Below, piece by piece: positions 43,401-55,400 of a stretch of DNA of 64,000 nt; position 1 is the stretch's first letter; each line of letters begins with the position of its first letter. The notes under the pieces are model-generated. The model made no database searches, was not told the origin of the DNA, and saw nothing but the letters and a program-made list of their open reading frames with translations. This DNA is from Berberis thunbergii (Eukaryota; Streptophyta; Magnoliopsida; Ranunculales; Berberidaceae): assembly GCA_003290165.1 (NCBI GenBank), contig QNQO01001168.1:124001-188000 (forward strand), given 5' to 3'. Both the position numbers and the translations under genes were made by a program.

Positions 43401-46400
43401 TGTGAGGAAGATGAGTTTTGTCTGGGAGGCTATGGGCGCCCTGAAATTTATGTGAGTCACCACAAAGGTATTTTGACAAAAAATTTGCATCATTGCAGTC
43501 ACAAGCGTAAGTCAGTACCACCACATTCTAAGGATTAGGATACTTGCAACTAACTGTACTTACTGGACTTGTCCACCACGAGCTATTGCTTCTAATGATC
43601 AACTTATTCACCACTACAGGATGAATTATGTCACACCGCGGAACAGAGTATATGATCCAATTGAGTCAATTTTATGAAAATATTTGGAGACAAGTTTGTA
43701 CATAATGCCCAATTCATGATGTGAATTTCCTCTGTGACATAGGTTCATGCAGACATTATTTTTGAAGCGCGTTATTGATTTGATTGTTCATGCTACCAGT
43801 TATTACCAGGACAAAAATTTGAAGTGACTTCTGCTTGGATACTTTACATTCTGTTGTTGCTTGTGCTCGTATGACTTCTTGGCTTCAAGCTCGAAGACGA
43901 GCTTTTTCAACCCGAGGAGGCTCATGTACTTAGAATATTTATTGTTATTACCAATAGTAGTATTTTAGCTATATTAGACATTCTATTATTTTTGTAATAG
44001 GAATTCCAATTAGGGTTCACACATTGATTTCCTATTAGGTTTAGAGTTTGATTTAGATGGTAGGTTAATTATAAATAAGGGTGTAGGTTGCCCATTGGTT
44101 GATTGAATAAAAGTTATTTGTTTATTAGTTTATTTCATTTCTTGTCTGTTACGTTACTTTCGTTTATTGCAATTTCGTTATTTACTTTTCGTTTATTGCA
44201 ATTTCGTTTATTTACTAGTCTGAATCAGAAAGGGAAAGTATATATATATATAGAATGAACACGGTGCCTTTTGTTTTTCTCCTTCTTTGTTTATAGGTGG
44301 TAGTTGTATGTGGAGGATCGTTTAGACGCGGGAAAGCTACTTGTGGGGATATGGACATTATAATTACGCATCCTGATGGTCAAAGGTACTCTATCAACTA
44401 CAAACCATGTGTCACTTTTTACTTGTAATTGACAAACCATATCATAGGTGTGATGATCCATCTTCTTCCTTCTACCATTTACTGGTGTGAAAGGTTTAGT
44501 TTACTGAGTTAAATGATATATTTTTGTGGTTAATGAAGATTTTGAAGTTTTCGAGTTGTTTTTGTTTGTGTATGGTAGGCTAACCCTCTTTATATATTCA
44601 GTCATAAAGGTTTTCTGTCACGGTTTGTGAAATATTTGAAGGAGATAAATTTTTTGAGGGAAGATCTGGTATATAGCACTCACAGTGAAGAGGTAAGATC
44701 ATCCCTTAATTTCCGAGAATTATCTGTTATGTCTTCTTACTTGGCACAGTCAGTAAATTATGTAGCTTTAACCTGAACATGTTCACGTTGAAGGGCAATG
44801 TTACCGAAATCTCATTATCACGATTCTAATTAATTGTAGAGTTGAAAACGAATATAAACTGAAATCTCTAGGCATAGGTTGATTATTAATTGCGTATTCA
44901 CTGCTTGAGAAAAATGGTAACAGTTGAACTACTTTATTTGGTTTCATCTCCAACAAATGGTATTTTAGTTATATTAAGTTGCAAGTATTCCACGTGATAT
45001 CTACTTTAGCATCAGATGTGAAACTAATTTCTTGTATTATTCATGATCCCAATTTGAAATAAAACTAGCGAAAATTTACACGAGATCTCCTGCCTTTTTT
45101 CCTCTAAAACTTATTAGTTTGTACTTTTTACCTCTATGAACCTTTGCCTGTGGCTGTTTGTTCTTGTTTTGGGAGTTTCTAGTGGGGGTATAGTGTTTCA
45201 AGTGTTTTTTATTTGTCTCTCTGTCATTCTTTTGATAAGAAAGTGTGCAGTCTTTAGAATTTTGAAGTGCTACGTGAAAAAAAAGGTGGAAGAGAACTGT
45301 TAGAGAAATTTGAAAAAGTAAATTGTGAAATATAATGGTTGCAATGCCATAGTTCATTGAACTGTGAGGGGTATTTTCGGATCTGGGTCATGTGCGGTAC
45401 ACATGGCAGACCATTAGGGCACACGTCAGCACAGACAAACAGTCAATCGGCCACATGCCTCCACGAGCTACGGTAACAACCTGCAATCCCGCCCGGTGGG
45501 GAAGGGACCAAAAGGGAATGGTTCATCTATAAAGTGAACAATCTATAAAGAGGAACAGTAGCAGACAGAGAGAGGCATCTTGAAACAGACTAGGGGAGAG
45601 CCTTAAAGAGTTGGTGCAAGAAAGTCTGATTGGGGAGAGAGAGAAAACTAAGTCTACTTGGTATAAGATCCCGACCAGCTACTCAGTTTCACCCATTACA
45701 TGAACTATGAATTAATATATTGTACCTGATAACATGAATTCATACCATTGGGGTGCTGATGTTTAGCTATAAGCCAAATATGAAGAAGGAAAGAAGATGG
45801 ATGAGGAAAAATGATCATCCTTAGAAGCAGAACAAAAGATCATGAAAAGTTTAAATCCTATAATGCAAATTTCTTAGACACAATTGTCAGTACCACTCAC
45901 CATGTGGAGGAAAGCCACCACCATTAAGAGCCACCTCTTAAAAGTGGTACCCCAAGAGCCACTACCCAAACTAAGGGTGTGTTTGGTTGCATGGAATCCT
46001 ATGCCATGGGAATCCATGAGGGGACCACTACATTTTAGGCTAAATTGATATATCACTCCACATTTACCATTTGACCACCATTTGATTTTGTGATCAATGG
46101 TGGGAATGAAAGTCCCATGAACATGGGAATCCTACTCCTTGGCCCCCCCAAGGCATGTGATTCTCATGTTCATGGGACTTTCATTCTCACCATTGATCAC
46201 AAAACCAAATGGTAGATGTGGAGTGATATATCAATTTAGCCTAAAATGTAGTGGTCCCCTCATGGATTCCCATGACATATAATTCCATGCAACCAAACAC
46301 ACCCTAAGATCAGCGATGTGATGTTTGAGCATTTGAATCAGGTACTTTGTTGTTTCTATGATAAAATGGCAGCTGTTCTAAAGAGATTTTGGAATCAATC

Positions 46401-49400
46401 GGAAGCGTTGAGTAGATGAAAATCACAAAAAAATCAACGCTGAAAGTCCCTTGATCTGAAATCGGAAGCCAAAGTGAAAGTTAAAGAGGTTTGTGTTATG
46501 GAAAGAGCGGGATTGGAATGGATTCAAACCATAGGTTAGTTATCCATGGCTCCATGCTGTTCTTGGTGAGGCTTGGTAGTGGTGTAAGAGTTCCTAAGGT
46601 AAATGTGATCCAGGTACCGAGTTCTAACATTGAAGCTCAACAAATAAGTGAAACTTATGGTGATGGGGATGAAGAGAGTGATTGAAATTTGACCGGCAAA
46701 ACCATGACTTTTGTCGATGCACATGGTTGGGCTGACGAGACATTAGCTAGGACATCCGGCAACTGTGGCCATGTGGGAACAATGTAAAAACTATAGGTTT
46801 ACATTTGGCCATCCGAAACGGATGTGCTCATCAAGTCTCGGTTTTGGTAGCCCGACATCTTTAGGTGGATAAGGTCCTTCTGGTCATGTGTGAGAACCAT
46901 GAAACTTGGGCTCAGAACTTCATTTTCACTGTAGTTCCTAAGAATTCCATTGAAGTTGAGTCGAGTTGGGTGAGTTAAATCATTGATTTTGGGAAGTAGA
47001 TAGGCATTGTTATTTCTGAATTTAGGCTTTTTTTTTTTTTTTTAATGAATCAATCAAACACCAAGAATATATTAAAAAAATGGCCTAAGTGACCGAGGAT
47101 GTCACTAGACAAGAAGAAGGATACAAATTTAATTTGATACAACTTAAATAAACTGTCCCAAACAAAAATATAGATATGAAAATAGTTTTTATTCCCAAAT
47201 ACAACTCAAATGCCGTACTAAAGACTTGATATCACTACAAATGAGGTTGACATCTTTATTAATCCCATTGAAGATCCTAGAGTTTCTTTCATTCCCGAGG
47301 ACCCAAACACTGGCTAGAAGAACTCTCTTCCTAAGCCAAGCACCTTTGACAGAGCACTCACACTTGACCCAATTGGAGGCCATCTAGAGGAAGCTGGAAG
47401 CTTTAGGAAGTGGTGTAGCAGCCTCAATACACAAGGATTGCCAAATATTCTCGGAGAAAGTGTAGAAGAAGAAGAGGATGTCAATGGACTCATTCTGAGA
47501 CTCGCAGTACCTATTCGGAAGGAGGCCTCTTCTGTTTAGGGATGGCAGTGGGGCGGATTTTCACGGATATCCACCTTACTCGCCCCGTTGGGGCGGATTT
47601 GGTAAAGGGTCTCTGGATTTTGGGGTGGATACGGATTTTCGATCTGTATCCATTCATTAATCGCGGCGGATACGGATTTAGCCATATCCGCCCCACGGAT
47701 ATCCGTTAAACCGGTAAATTTACAAAATTGCCCTTCAACTATATAAAGGGATTAACCCTTTCACAGTTTCACTCACACACACATCGCTCTCTTCCCTTCC
47801 CCTCTCACAGAGAAATCATCCTCACACCGCCTCCCTCCTTCACAGTTACAGAGATGAGAGTCGATATCACCCACACAGAGATATCACCCTCTCACAGATC
47901 TCCCTCCCTCACACTGCCTTCCTCCCTCACACCGCCTCTCTATCACAGAGTCACAGATCTCCCTCCCTCCCTCACACCGCCTCTCCCTCTGCCCTCCCTT
48001 CTCACAGAGATAATGAGAGATCTCCCTCCATCACACTAGGGGTTTCGCCTCTCACAGAGAGAATGAGGGTCGATTCGGTCGAAGCCTCTCACAAGTCAGT
48101 TTCGCCTCACGAGTCACGACCAAGATCAGATTCTCAGTCGAAATCGAAGCTTCCCACCTTCCTCTCCCCATCAGAGATCAGATCTGAGATCTCGATCAGA
48201 TCTCTGTCATTAGATCTCGATCAGATCTGATCTCTGTGATCTCGATTAGATCTCTGTCATCAGATCTCGATCAGATCTCTATGATTTCTGTGATCTCGAT
48301 CAGATCTCTATGATCTCTGTGATCTCGATCAGATCTCTGTCATCAGATCTGATCTCTGTGATCTCGATCAGATCTCTGTCATTAGATCTGATCTCGATCA
48401 GATCCGTGCTCTCAGATCTGATCTCTGTCATCAGATCTCGATCTCTGTTATCAGATCTTGATCTATGTGATTAGATCTCTGTCATCAGATCTGAGATCTC
48501 AAATCTCGGATCTCTATGATCAAATCTCATTTGATCTTTGAGATCAAATTTTTAGATTTGAAGTTTTTTATGTAATTTGTTGTAAATTTTTTTTGACCAG
48601 AGATCTAAACTTTAGATCGAATTTTTTTTGTAATTTGTTGTAATTTTATTAGATCTCAGATCTCTACACTTTTAGATCAATTTTTTTTTGTAATTTGCTG
48701 TAATTTTTTTATATCAGAGATTTGTTGTAATCAAACTTTAGATGTTTTTTGTAATTTGTTGTAAATTTTTTTAATTTGTTGTATGGTTTTTTTGTAATTT
48801 TTTGTATGTATAAATGATCGTTTACCTATATTTTACTGTGTGTATGTATGAATGAAGAAAAGAATTCAACGGATATTTTGGGCGGGGCGGATATCCGTCT
48901 ATCCGTGCGGGGTGGAGGCAGTTTTTTAATAAACTTATAAACGGATTGGCGGGGCGGATTTGGGGATCCGTTGTTCCCGACGGATCGGGGATGGATTTCC
49001 TCAAATCCGCCCCAATCCGCCCCGTTGCCATCCCTACTTCTGTTCAACTTGTCCACAGCGAGAATCTTTCCATGTCTAAGGGACCAGGTGAAGAAATTTA
49101 CTCTTGGTAAAAAGCGCTCTCATCCAGAAAACGTTGTGGCCAAAAAGAACATCTCCAGAAAACGTTATGGCACATTATGACAGGAACCATAGTTATCAAT
49201 ATCTTACAATATTACAACATATGATATCGTATCTAAGCCTCATTGATATGGTGCACCCATGTCTTACAATATACTGATAATGGATAGGCACTACCTCGCT
49301 AATAATTGTTACACAAGTTATATATTACTGGAAGTGTTCTTTAGATCTCTTCTCTTGAATAAATCATGTTTATATCTTTCCGCGCTTAAATATATAATAT

Positions 49401-52400
49401 ATTTTTATATCTAAAAATATATTTTGATGTGTATCTTACGATATACAATACGTTAACGTATATATGCTTTTAGTTTCCGATATACTTTTGATAACTATGA
49501 GAAGAAGATTGGCAGATGCCACTAATTTAGAGTGGCAACTGTCCACATTAAAATTATCATTTTTATCATCTCATCTCCACGTGCCCGTGCCTTACTGATT
49601 TCTGGTGTTGATGAATTGTAGACCTTCCAACAGAAGAATCAAGTCTTCAACCTCTGTGTCTCTGATAGGTTTTTTGGCCTAAGGTCCCAGGTAGAAATAC
49701 CGCTAACAGTTCCTTGAAATAGCTCAGCCACTGAACTTGTTTTCTGCAGAGACAGTCTCTAAATGGAATGGAATTGACTGAGTGGGAGAGAACCATTCCA
49801 ATTATTACACCAAAAATCAATTCTATTATCCTTCCCCAAAGAGAAAGACTTGTGTCTTTCAAACTGAGTAAGTGGACATCATGAATACTGGAATTCCGGT
49901 GAGAGTGTTTAATGAGTGTCACCCTTCCTGCCGGAATGTTCTCTCTCTTCCAAGTACTTCTGATTCTATCAATGGTGGGTTCCCAAACGTCTCTTCTTCT
50001 TGTTTTTTTTTTGCTTGGCTCCTAGATGCAAGCCCAAATATTTACATGACATTTTTTCCTTTCTACAATGAATTATGTCAACCAGCTGATACAAAAAAGA
50101 ACATCTCCCACTAGGAAAAAAAGTAGTCTTGTTGAAATTAATCCCCAATCTAGAAACCATCTCAAACCATAAAAGAACATTGTGATTTGATCAAAAGAAG
50201 GCTCTAGGAATTGGATGGCGTCATCTGCATACAGTAGAATAGGGACAAAGATGCCCTTACCTTAAACCCCTTTGATCTTGTAATGATGTAAGCGGGTTTT
50301 TTTTAGCAATATTAGTATTAGTAATATTGTAATTAGGCCTATTTAGTAGCAATCCATAACAGTTAGTTATGGCATTGGTTTCACATAGAATTATGTTTGT
50401 TTGCTTGTCAGAAAAGTTAGAACAATTATAAATAAGGCGTAGGTTGTTCATTGTTAGACGGTTGATTGAATAAAGAGTATTTATTTTGTTTATGTTTTTA
50501 TCGTAGATTATTTCTTTCAGTTTCCGCTTTGTCTTTCAATTCTTGTTTATTTGCAATTTTAATTCTTTCAGTTCTAAGAACCATTTGGATTAAAGCTTCT
50601 GCAACTAAAGAGAAAATAAAGGGATGGGGAAGAGGATCGCTTTGCCTAATACCTCTTGATGCCTTGAAAAATCCTTCAAGACTCCTATTAAGTTTTGTGA
50701 AGAGGGAAACAAGCGTATGGATTTGAGGCTTGACCCTCATAGCCAACACGTTAGAGATAATCTTTGCAATGGATGAGTTGAGACTTATTAATGAACACGG
50801 CTCCCTTAATCTAGGAATGATGGGCAATCAAAGTAGATTTCAATCTCCAATCAACATATGCATTGTTGTTGAAATCAGGGACTACTTTCATGAAGTCCAC
50901 CTGCACTGTATCCCAACATTTGAAATAGAAATCAGCTGGAAGCCCATCAATGCCAGCTGAGACGTCTTTAGCAGGAGCATTCAGGGCTGCTTTCACCTCT
51001 TCTTCTGTAATTTCCTTGTCTAGTGCTTCAGGAGTTTGGAGGTTGAGAATGTTCAACACTATCCCATGCAGTTTAGGCCTCCACTGGTTCTTTCCCCAGC
51101 CATAAGAGAATAATCTAGAATAACACACTTTCCTCAGATACTACAGGGTTGCTAATTCTCAGAGAGCGAATAGAATTAAGAATTCTTCCATGGTTAGCAA
51201 TCTTATGAAACAATTTAGAGCATAAACAACCGTTGGTTCCCCACTTGACACCTGCTTTTCTTTTCCAACTAATCTCTCTTCAACAAACAAGCCAATTCTT
51301 TCTTAGCGTCATCTTTTAAGAAGTTACTTTTTATCTTTTTGGAACAAATAATGTGAGGAATGGTGGTGGCTTTAATCTAACGCTACTAATGCATCTTGTG
51401 TAAACAAAATAAAACTCAAGCAGAATTGGGAAAATAAGCATCCTATTTATAGATGCTTGTCTCCAAAATTTCGGATTCTATTTTTCTGTCCTATAATTTT
51501 ATAACCATGCTGCAATGAAATAGTTTCCTAATACCCACCCTGATCTGCGTTTTGGCCTTTTGGGCACTTCAACGCAAAACATGGTGCATTCCCACATCTA
51601 TTCACTGAAAATGGCATATCAGAACTACATTTACATGACTTGTTAGTTCGAAATATAATATTTTGAGAGAATAAACAAAAAATCTCTAAAACAGAAACAA
51701 TAATGAAAAGATGAAAAAGTAGACACAGTGAGAAGAAGAATAGTAATTAAACATAAATAAAAAGGAGGCAAAAGCATATGCCGAGGCATGTAGATCATGG
51801 AGATGTAGAGCTTTGAAATCTACAGAGAAGTTAAAATAGGAAAAACAAATCTTCTAATATCCAATAATTGTGTATATGAACTGCTCTGTTTACTGGATGA
51901 TATAGGGATGTTCAATGCCTTGTGAACAAGGGTGATGATTCAAGTAAAACAACAGACTAATAGTTTCAAACCACAGTGGTTATTAAAAGCATTGCAGAAA
52001 AGATAGTATGTTCCTCTACCTGTTGTATTTGTTTAAGGCCCACTGTTAAAGGCAGACCACGTTTGGATTACCCCATTCAGGCTTATTTTGACATAACTCC
52101 CTATTATTGATGGGAAACTAGGGATGACTCGGTAAACCTTCGTCATTTTAATGTTACCTCCTCCCAAATCAAAGGTTTCCGAAATGAGTATGGGTCAACT
52201 GACTCACTCCTCAACCTGTCTCTTTCTCTCCCCGCATCGTCGTTTTCTCTGGCATCTTCACAATATCACTCTCCCTCTCTTCTTCCTACTATAACGAAAC
52301 CACAAGAAATCATAAATTTTATGACAAAAAACCTCACTTTGAAAGTGTCATGAACCAACCAATTCTCCCAAAAGCCCAAGCTGTCCAGGAGGGGAAGGTT

Positions 52401-55400
52401 CATGACTAGGATTGTGACATTCCCTCATGCTTCTAAAGCCGACATCCTCGTCGGCCTACTCTATCAACACTAGTCCGATGTAGATTCACTCACTTACCAA
52501 TATTTAACAACTTAGCACTATGCTCATACATAATGCTAAATTATTTTAATCCAGCCTATAGGTCGTCCCTGCTGGGAATCGAACCTTGGATGTTGGATTT
52601 GGCATTGATACCAATTGTCATGAGCCAACCAATTCTCCTAAAAGACCGAGTTGTTTCAGGAGGGGAAGGTTAATGACTAAGATCGTGACAGAAAGCAAAT
52701 ATAGCTTCCAATATCCATCCCCACCGTCATATATGTGTTTTGGTTATCTAGGGTTTCTTTTCTTTGCCTTGAAGCAGCAAGCAATAACACAAGAAGATAG
52801 AAAAAAAAAAGCAGAACACACAACACACACAAAAGTTGGGTTTTTAAGGCACAAGTTTAGGTTCAACCCAAACTCCCATTTTCGTTGTCCGATTCGATCT
52901 TCTTCAAAAAATAATGGTGTGGTTCTTTGTTGCTTTATGTGAAGAAGATGCAAATTTCTGTGATTTTATTTTATTTTTTACTTTTTTACGTGTGTGTATT
53001 GTGATTTATTGATGCAAAGATCATCAAAGGATTGAATGGGAATTGAATGATTGGAGTGAACCAAGAAATCATCAAGAAGAATTAGGGACCAGAGATTGTG
53101 ATGACGAATAAGAGTTTTAGAGGGGTATTCTTAATTTAGCATTATTGAGAGGGAGGTAACTCTAAGCCTAAATCGGGGTTTGCCATCATCCAAATGGGGT
53201 CTGCCTTTAACAGTGGCCTTGTTTAGAGGATTTGTGAATCGATAGCTAACGTATTGATTGTGGTTATCGTGATTTTTTTTTTCAGTCTAACTATACATTT
53301 ATTTGAATAATAATTATTCTCTCTCAGTACTATTCTTATCCATGATCCGTCACAATGATGTCGATAACTTTTTCATTGAGTTTTCAATTTGGATCACAAG
53401 GTCTAAATGCTTTACAATTTCTGTAAAGGACTGATGATACTAAAACCGAGGTTATGGATCTACTTATTGAGATTCATTTCGAATGTTTAAACTGAATTTA
53501 AGCAGTAATTTTTACTAATATTTGTTAGACATCAAAGCTGAATATCCAGTGTTTGATTTTTGGATTTTCAATATTCAAGACGATGGCTTTACTTGATTCT
53601 CTAGTATTCATGATTGTGGCAGACGGCATTTTATTTTTTCCACTATTTTCTTCTCTTTGGAATGTCTACTTTCATGGATTAGGGTTATGATTGTTCCATA
53701 TGTGACAATATGCATACAGGGTACAGATTCAGGGGTTGACACATACTTCGGTCTTTGCACGTATCCTGGTCAAGAGACACGACATCGAATAGATTTGAAG
53801 GTCCCTCTCTCCCCCTTTTTCTCTTATACGCATGCACCACACACTACACCAAATTGGCACTTTTGTAACATCTCTCAAAACAGTATCATTTTTTAGATGT
53901 TACAATTCACCAAACAATTTCAAATCAAAACTAAATTTAGTCAAAAAATGAAAACAGTAACACAAAAAAAATGATACAATAAGTTGGATCACCATGAATA
54001 GTATCACTTTTATAATGATACTCTTCATGATGATACTATTATTGTATCATTTTATTTGTGAAAATGTGTAAAGTTGTTAGGTGAATTGTTACACTTTAAA
54101 AATGATACTGTTTTAGAGGGGTTACAAATGCCAATGGGTCAATTTTTCCATCTTCAGTATTCTAGACAACTATTATCTGAATGACAGCAACTTGTTTTCC
54201 AACATGGGTGAAAGGTGTCGGCATGATGCCACTTGGAAGTTCGACTTTGTAATTGTGAATTCCTGGTTTGTTTTGTGTTCAAATCTCCTCAAACTTATGG
54301 GCTGTTCTAAAGATGGTTGACTCTGTTTCTTATCTGCTACAGCTAAGAAATCATTTCAAATGGTGGTAATATAGGTGGACAGAGAATTTCACAAATGATC
54401 TCTCGTCTGTTACATTTTACTTGTCTCAACCAAGTTTCTTGTTTGACTTTCTTTAAAAGTAAGGGATTTTGTCTAACTTTCAGTTATCCTTGATATTATG
54501 TTAGATGGGCCTGCTAGTTGCAATATTTAAACTTTTTGTTACAGAGTCCAAGAGGGAAGTAATATTAGCAAAAGCCTCTTGCATGTCCTGTTCCCTTCAA
54601 TTTATTAGCTCATTAAACTTACTATCCTTAGGCTTTACACGAGGTTATAAAACTTGGATGGCTGACAAATACAAAGCACCAGGGTTCTCCAGAGTAGGAT
54701 AGAAGGAGAGTGATGGAGAGGTAGTTTTTCTTGGGTGTGTTACTGCCTTCAGAGGGGGCACTCCACTCTTTAACCAAACCCGAGGATAGTAGTTCTGTAA
54801 CATATTGTTTAAAGTAACAAGCTTGTGGATGATTGTAGGTGTGATTGTCTAAAAAGATTTATATTAATCACACAATTTTCATAAGAATTCTGTTGGATGT
54901 ACATCATACCAATTTCAGTTCATAAATTACAATTTGCTAGACTGGCGGAAGTTGGTTTACCTTTTTCATACCAATACTTTCTTGATGAGTGTTACTTCTT
55001 ACATTTTGTATTTGGCATCTTTCATGCAAATGAGAAGTGACCAAGTAAAAGAAGAATAGCCGAAAACATTTCATGTCCATTTTGCTAGGTATATCCGAGG
55101 AGTATATATGCATTTGGACTGATAGCATGGACAGGAAATGACGTATTAAACCGAAGGTATTCACCTTTTCTTTATTATTAGCCGATTCTATATATTGCAT
55201 GGCAGATATAGCTCGAAAATACTAATTATGTTTCATGAATGCAAGTAAAGAAAGGAAAACTGAGAAATAAATAAAAATGAAGAAGATACGACATTAACAT
55301 TTAAAAGATATGGCAAGAGCTCCTTAAAAATAAGACTAATGGAATATATATATATATATATATTGGTGCGAGGATCCTGCTCCTGTGTTTGTACATTTTT

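Larger units (their letters stand above)
39755..44227 (+). mobile_element. Non-autonomous LTR retrotransposon, TSD GAAAG
   Basis: The left LTR (39755-39966) and right LTR (43925-44227) share TAGTATTTTAGC, GATTTAGA-GGTAGGTTAATT, TAAATAA-G-TGTAGGTT, GGTTGATTGAATAAAAGTTA and TTTACTAGTCTGAATC. The left LTR is shorter by deletion. Five-bp duplications GAAAG flank the element (39750-39754, 44228-44232). A primer-binding site TGGTATCAAAGTC lies at 39969-39981 (initiator Met tRNA type) and a purine-rich CGAGGAGG just before the right LTR. After the leader, a short frame (40027 on) gives an acidic coiled segment like a gag start ([20 protein letters not shown]). No pol domains are seen. Two hAT elements are nested inside. 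It fills most of POLL intron 8. Confidence 0.8.
47027..51360 (-). pseudogene. Degraded LINE (L1-type), minus strand
   Basis: A poly(A) tail (poly(T) at 47027-47043) follows the typical plant L1 end TTTGATTGATTCATT. Upstream on the minus strand are, in order from 5': [20 protein letters not shown] and [12 protein letters not shown] (51050-50900), [20 protein letters not shown] (50700-50560), the catalytic YADD box ([14 protein letters not shown], about 50240-50195), [15 protein letters not shown] and YLGLHLGA (50150-49990), and a zf-RVT-like tail ([12 protein letters not shown], 47310-47270). Frameshifts and stops are frequent. A hAT element (47537-49036) and a probable solo LTR (50287-50570) are inserted. 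No intact ORF1 or endonuclease was recognised. It cannot retrotranspose. Confidence 0.8.

Noticed and set aside
43005..43538. Open frames of about 80-120 codons across the right end of a hAT element
   Set aside because: They cross the element border and translate the CG-rich terminal repeat; no family resemblance.
46491..46685. 64-codon plus-strand ORF in POLL intron 10
   Set aside because: No exon borders, no recognised motif; likely chance.
42120..48560. GATC/AGATCT-rich tracts considered as satellite or CRISPR-like arrays
   Set aside because: Units are irregular, have no unique spacers, and lie wholly inside two hAT-type elements.
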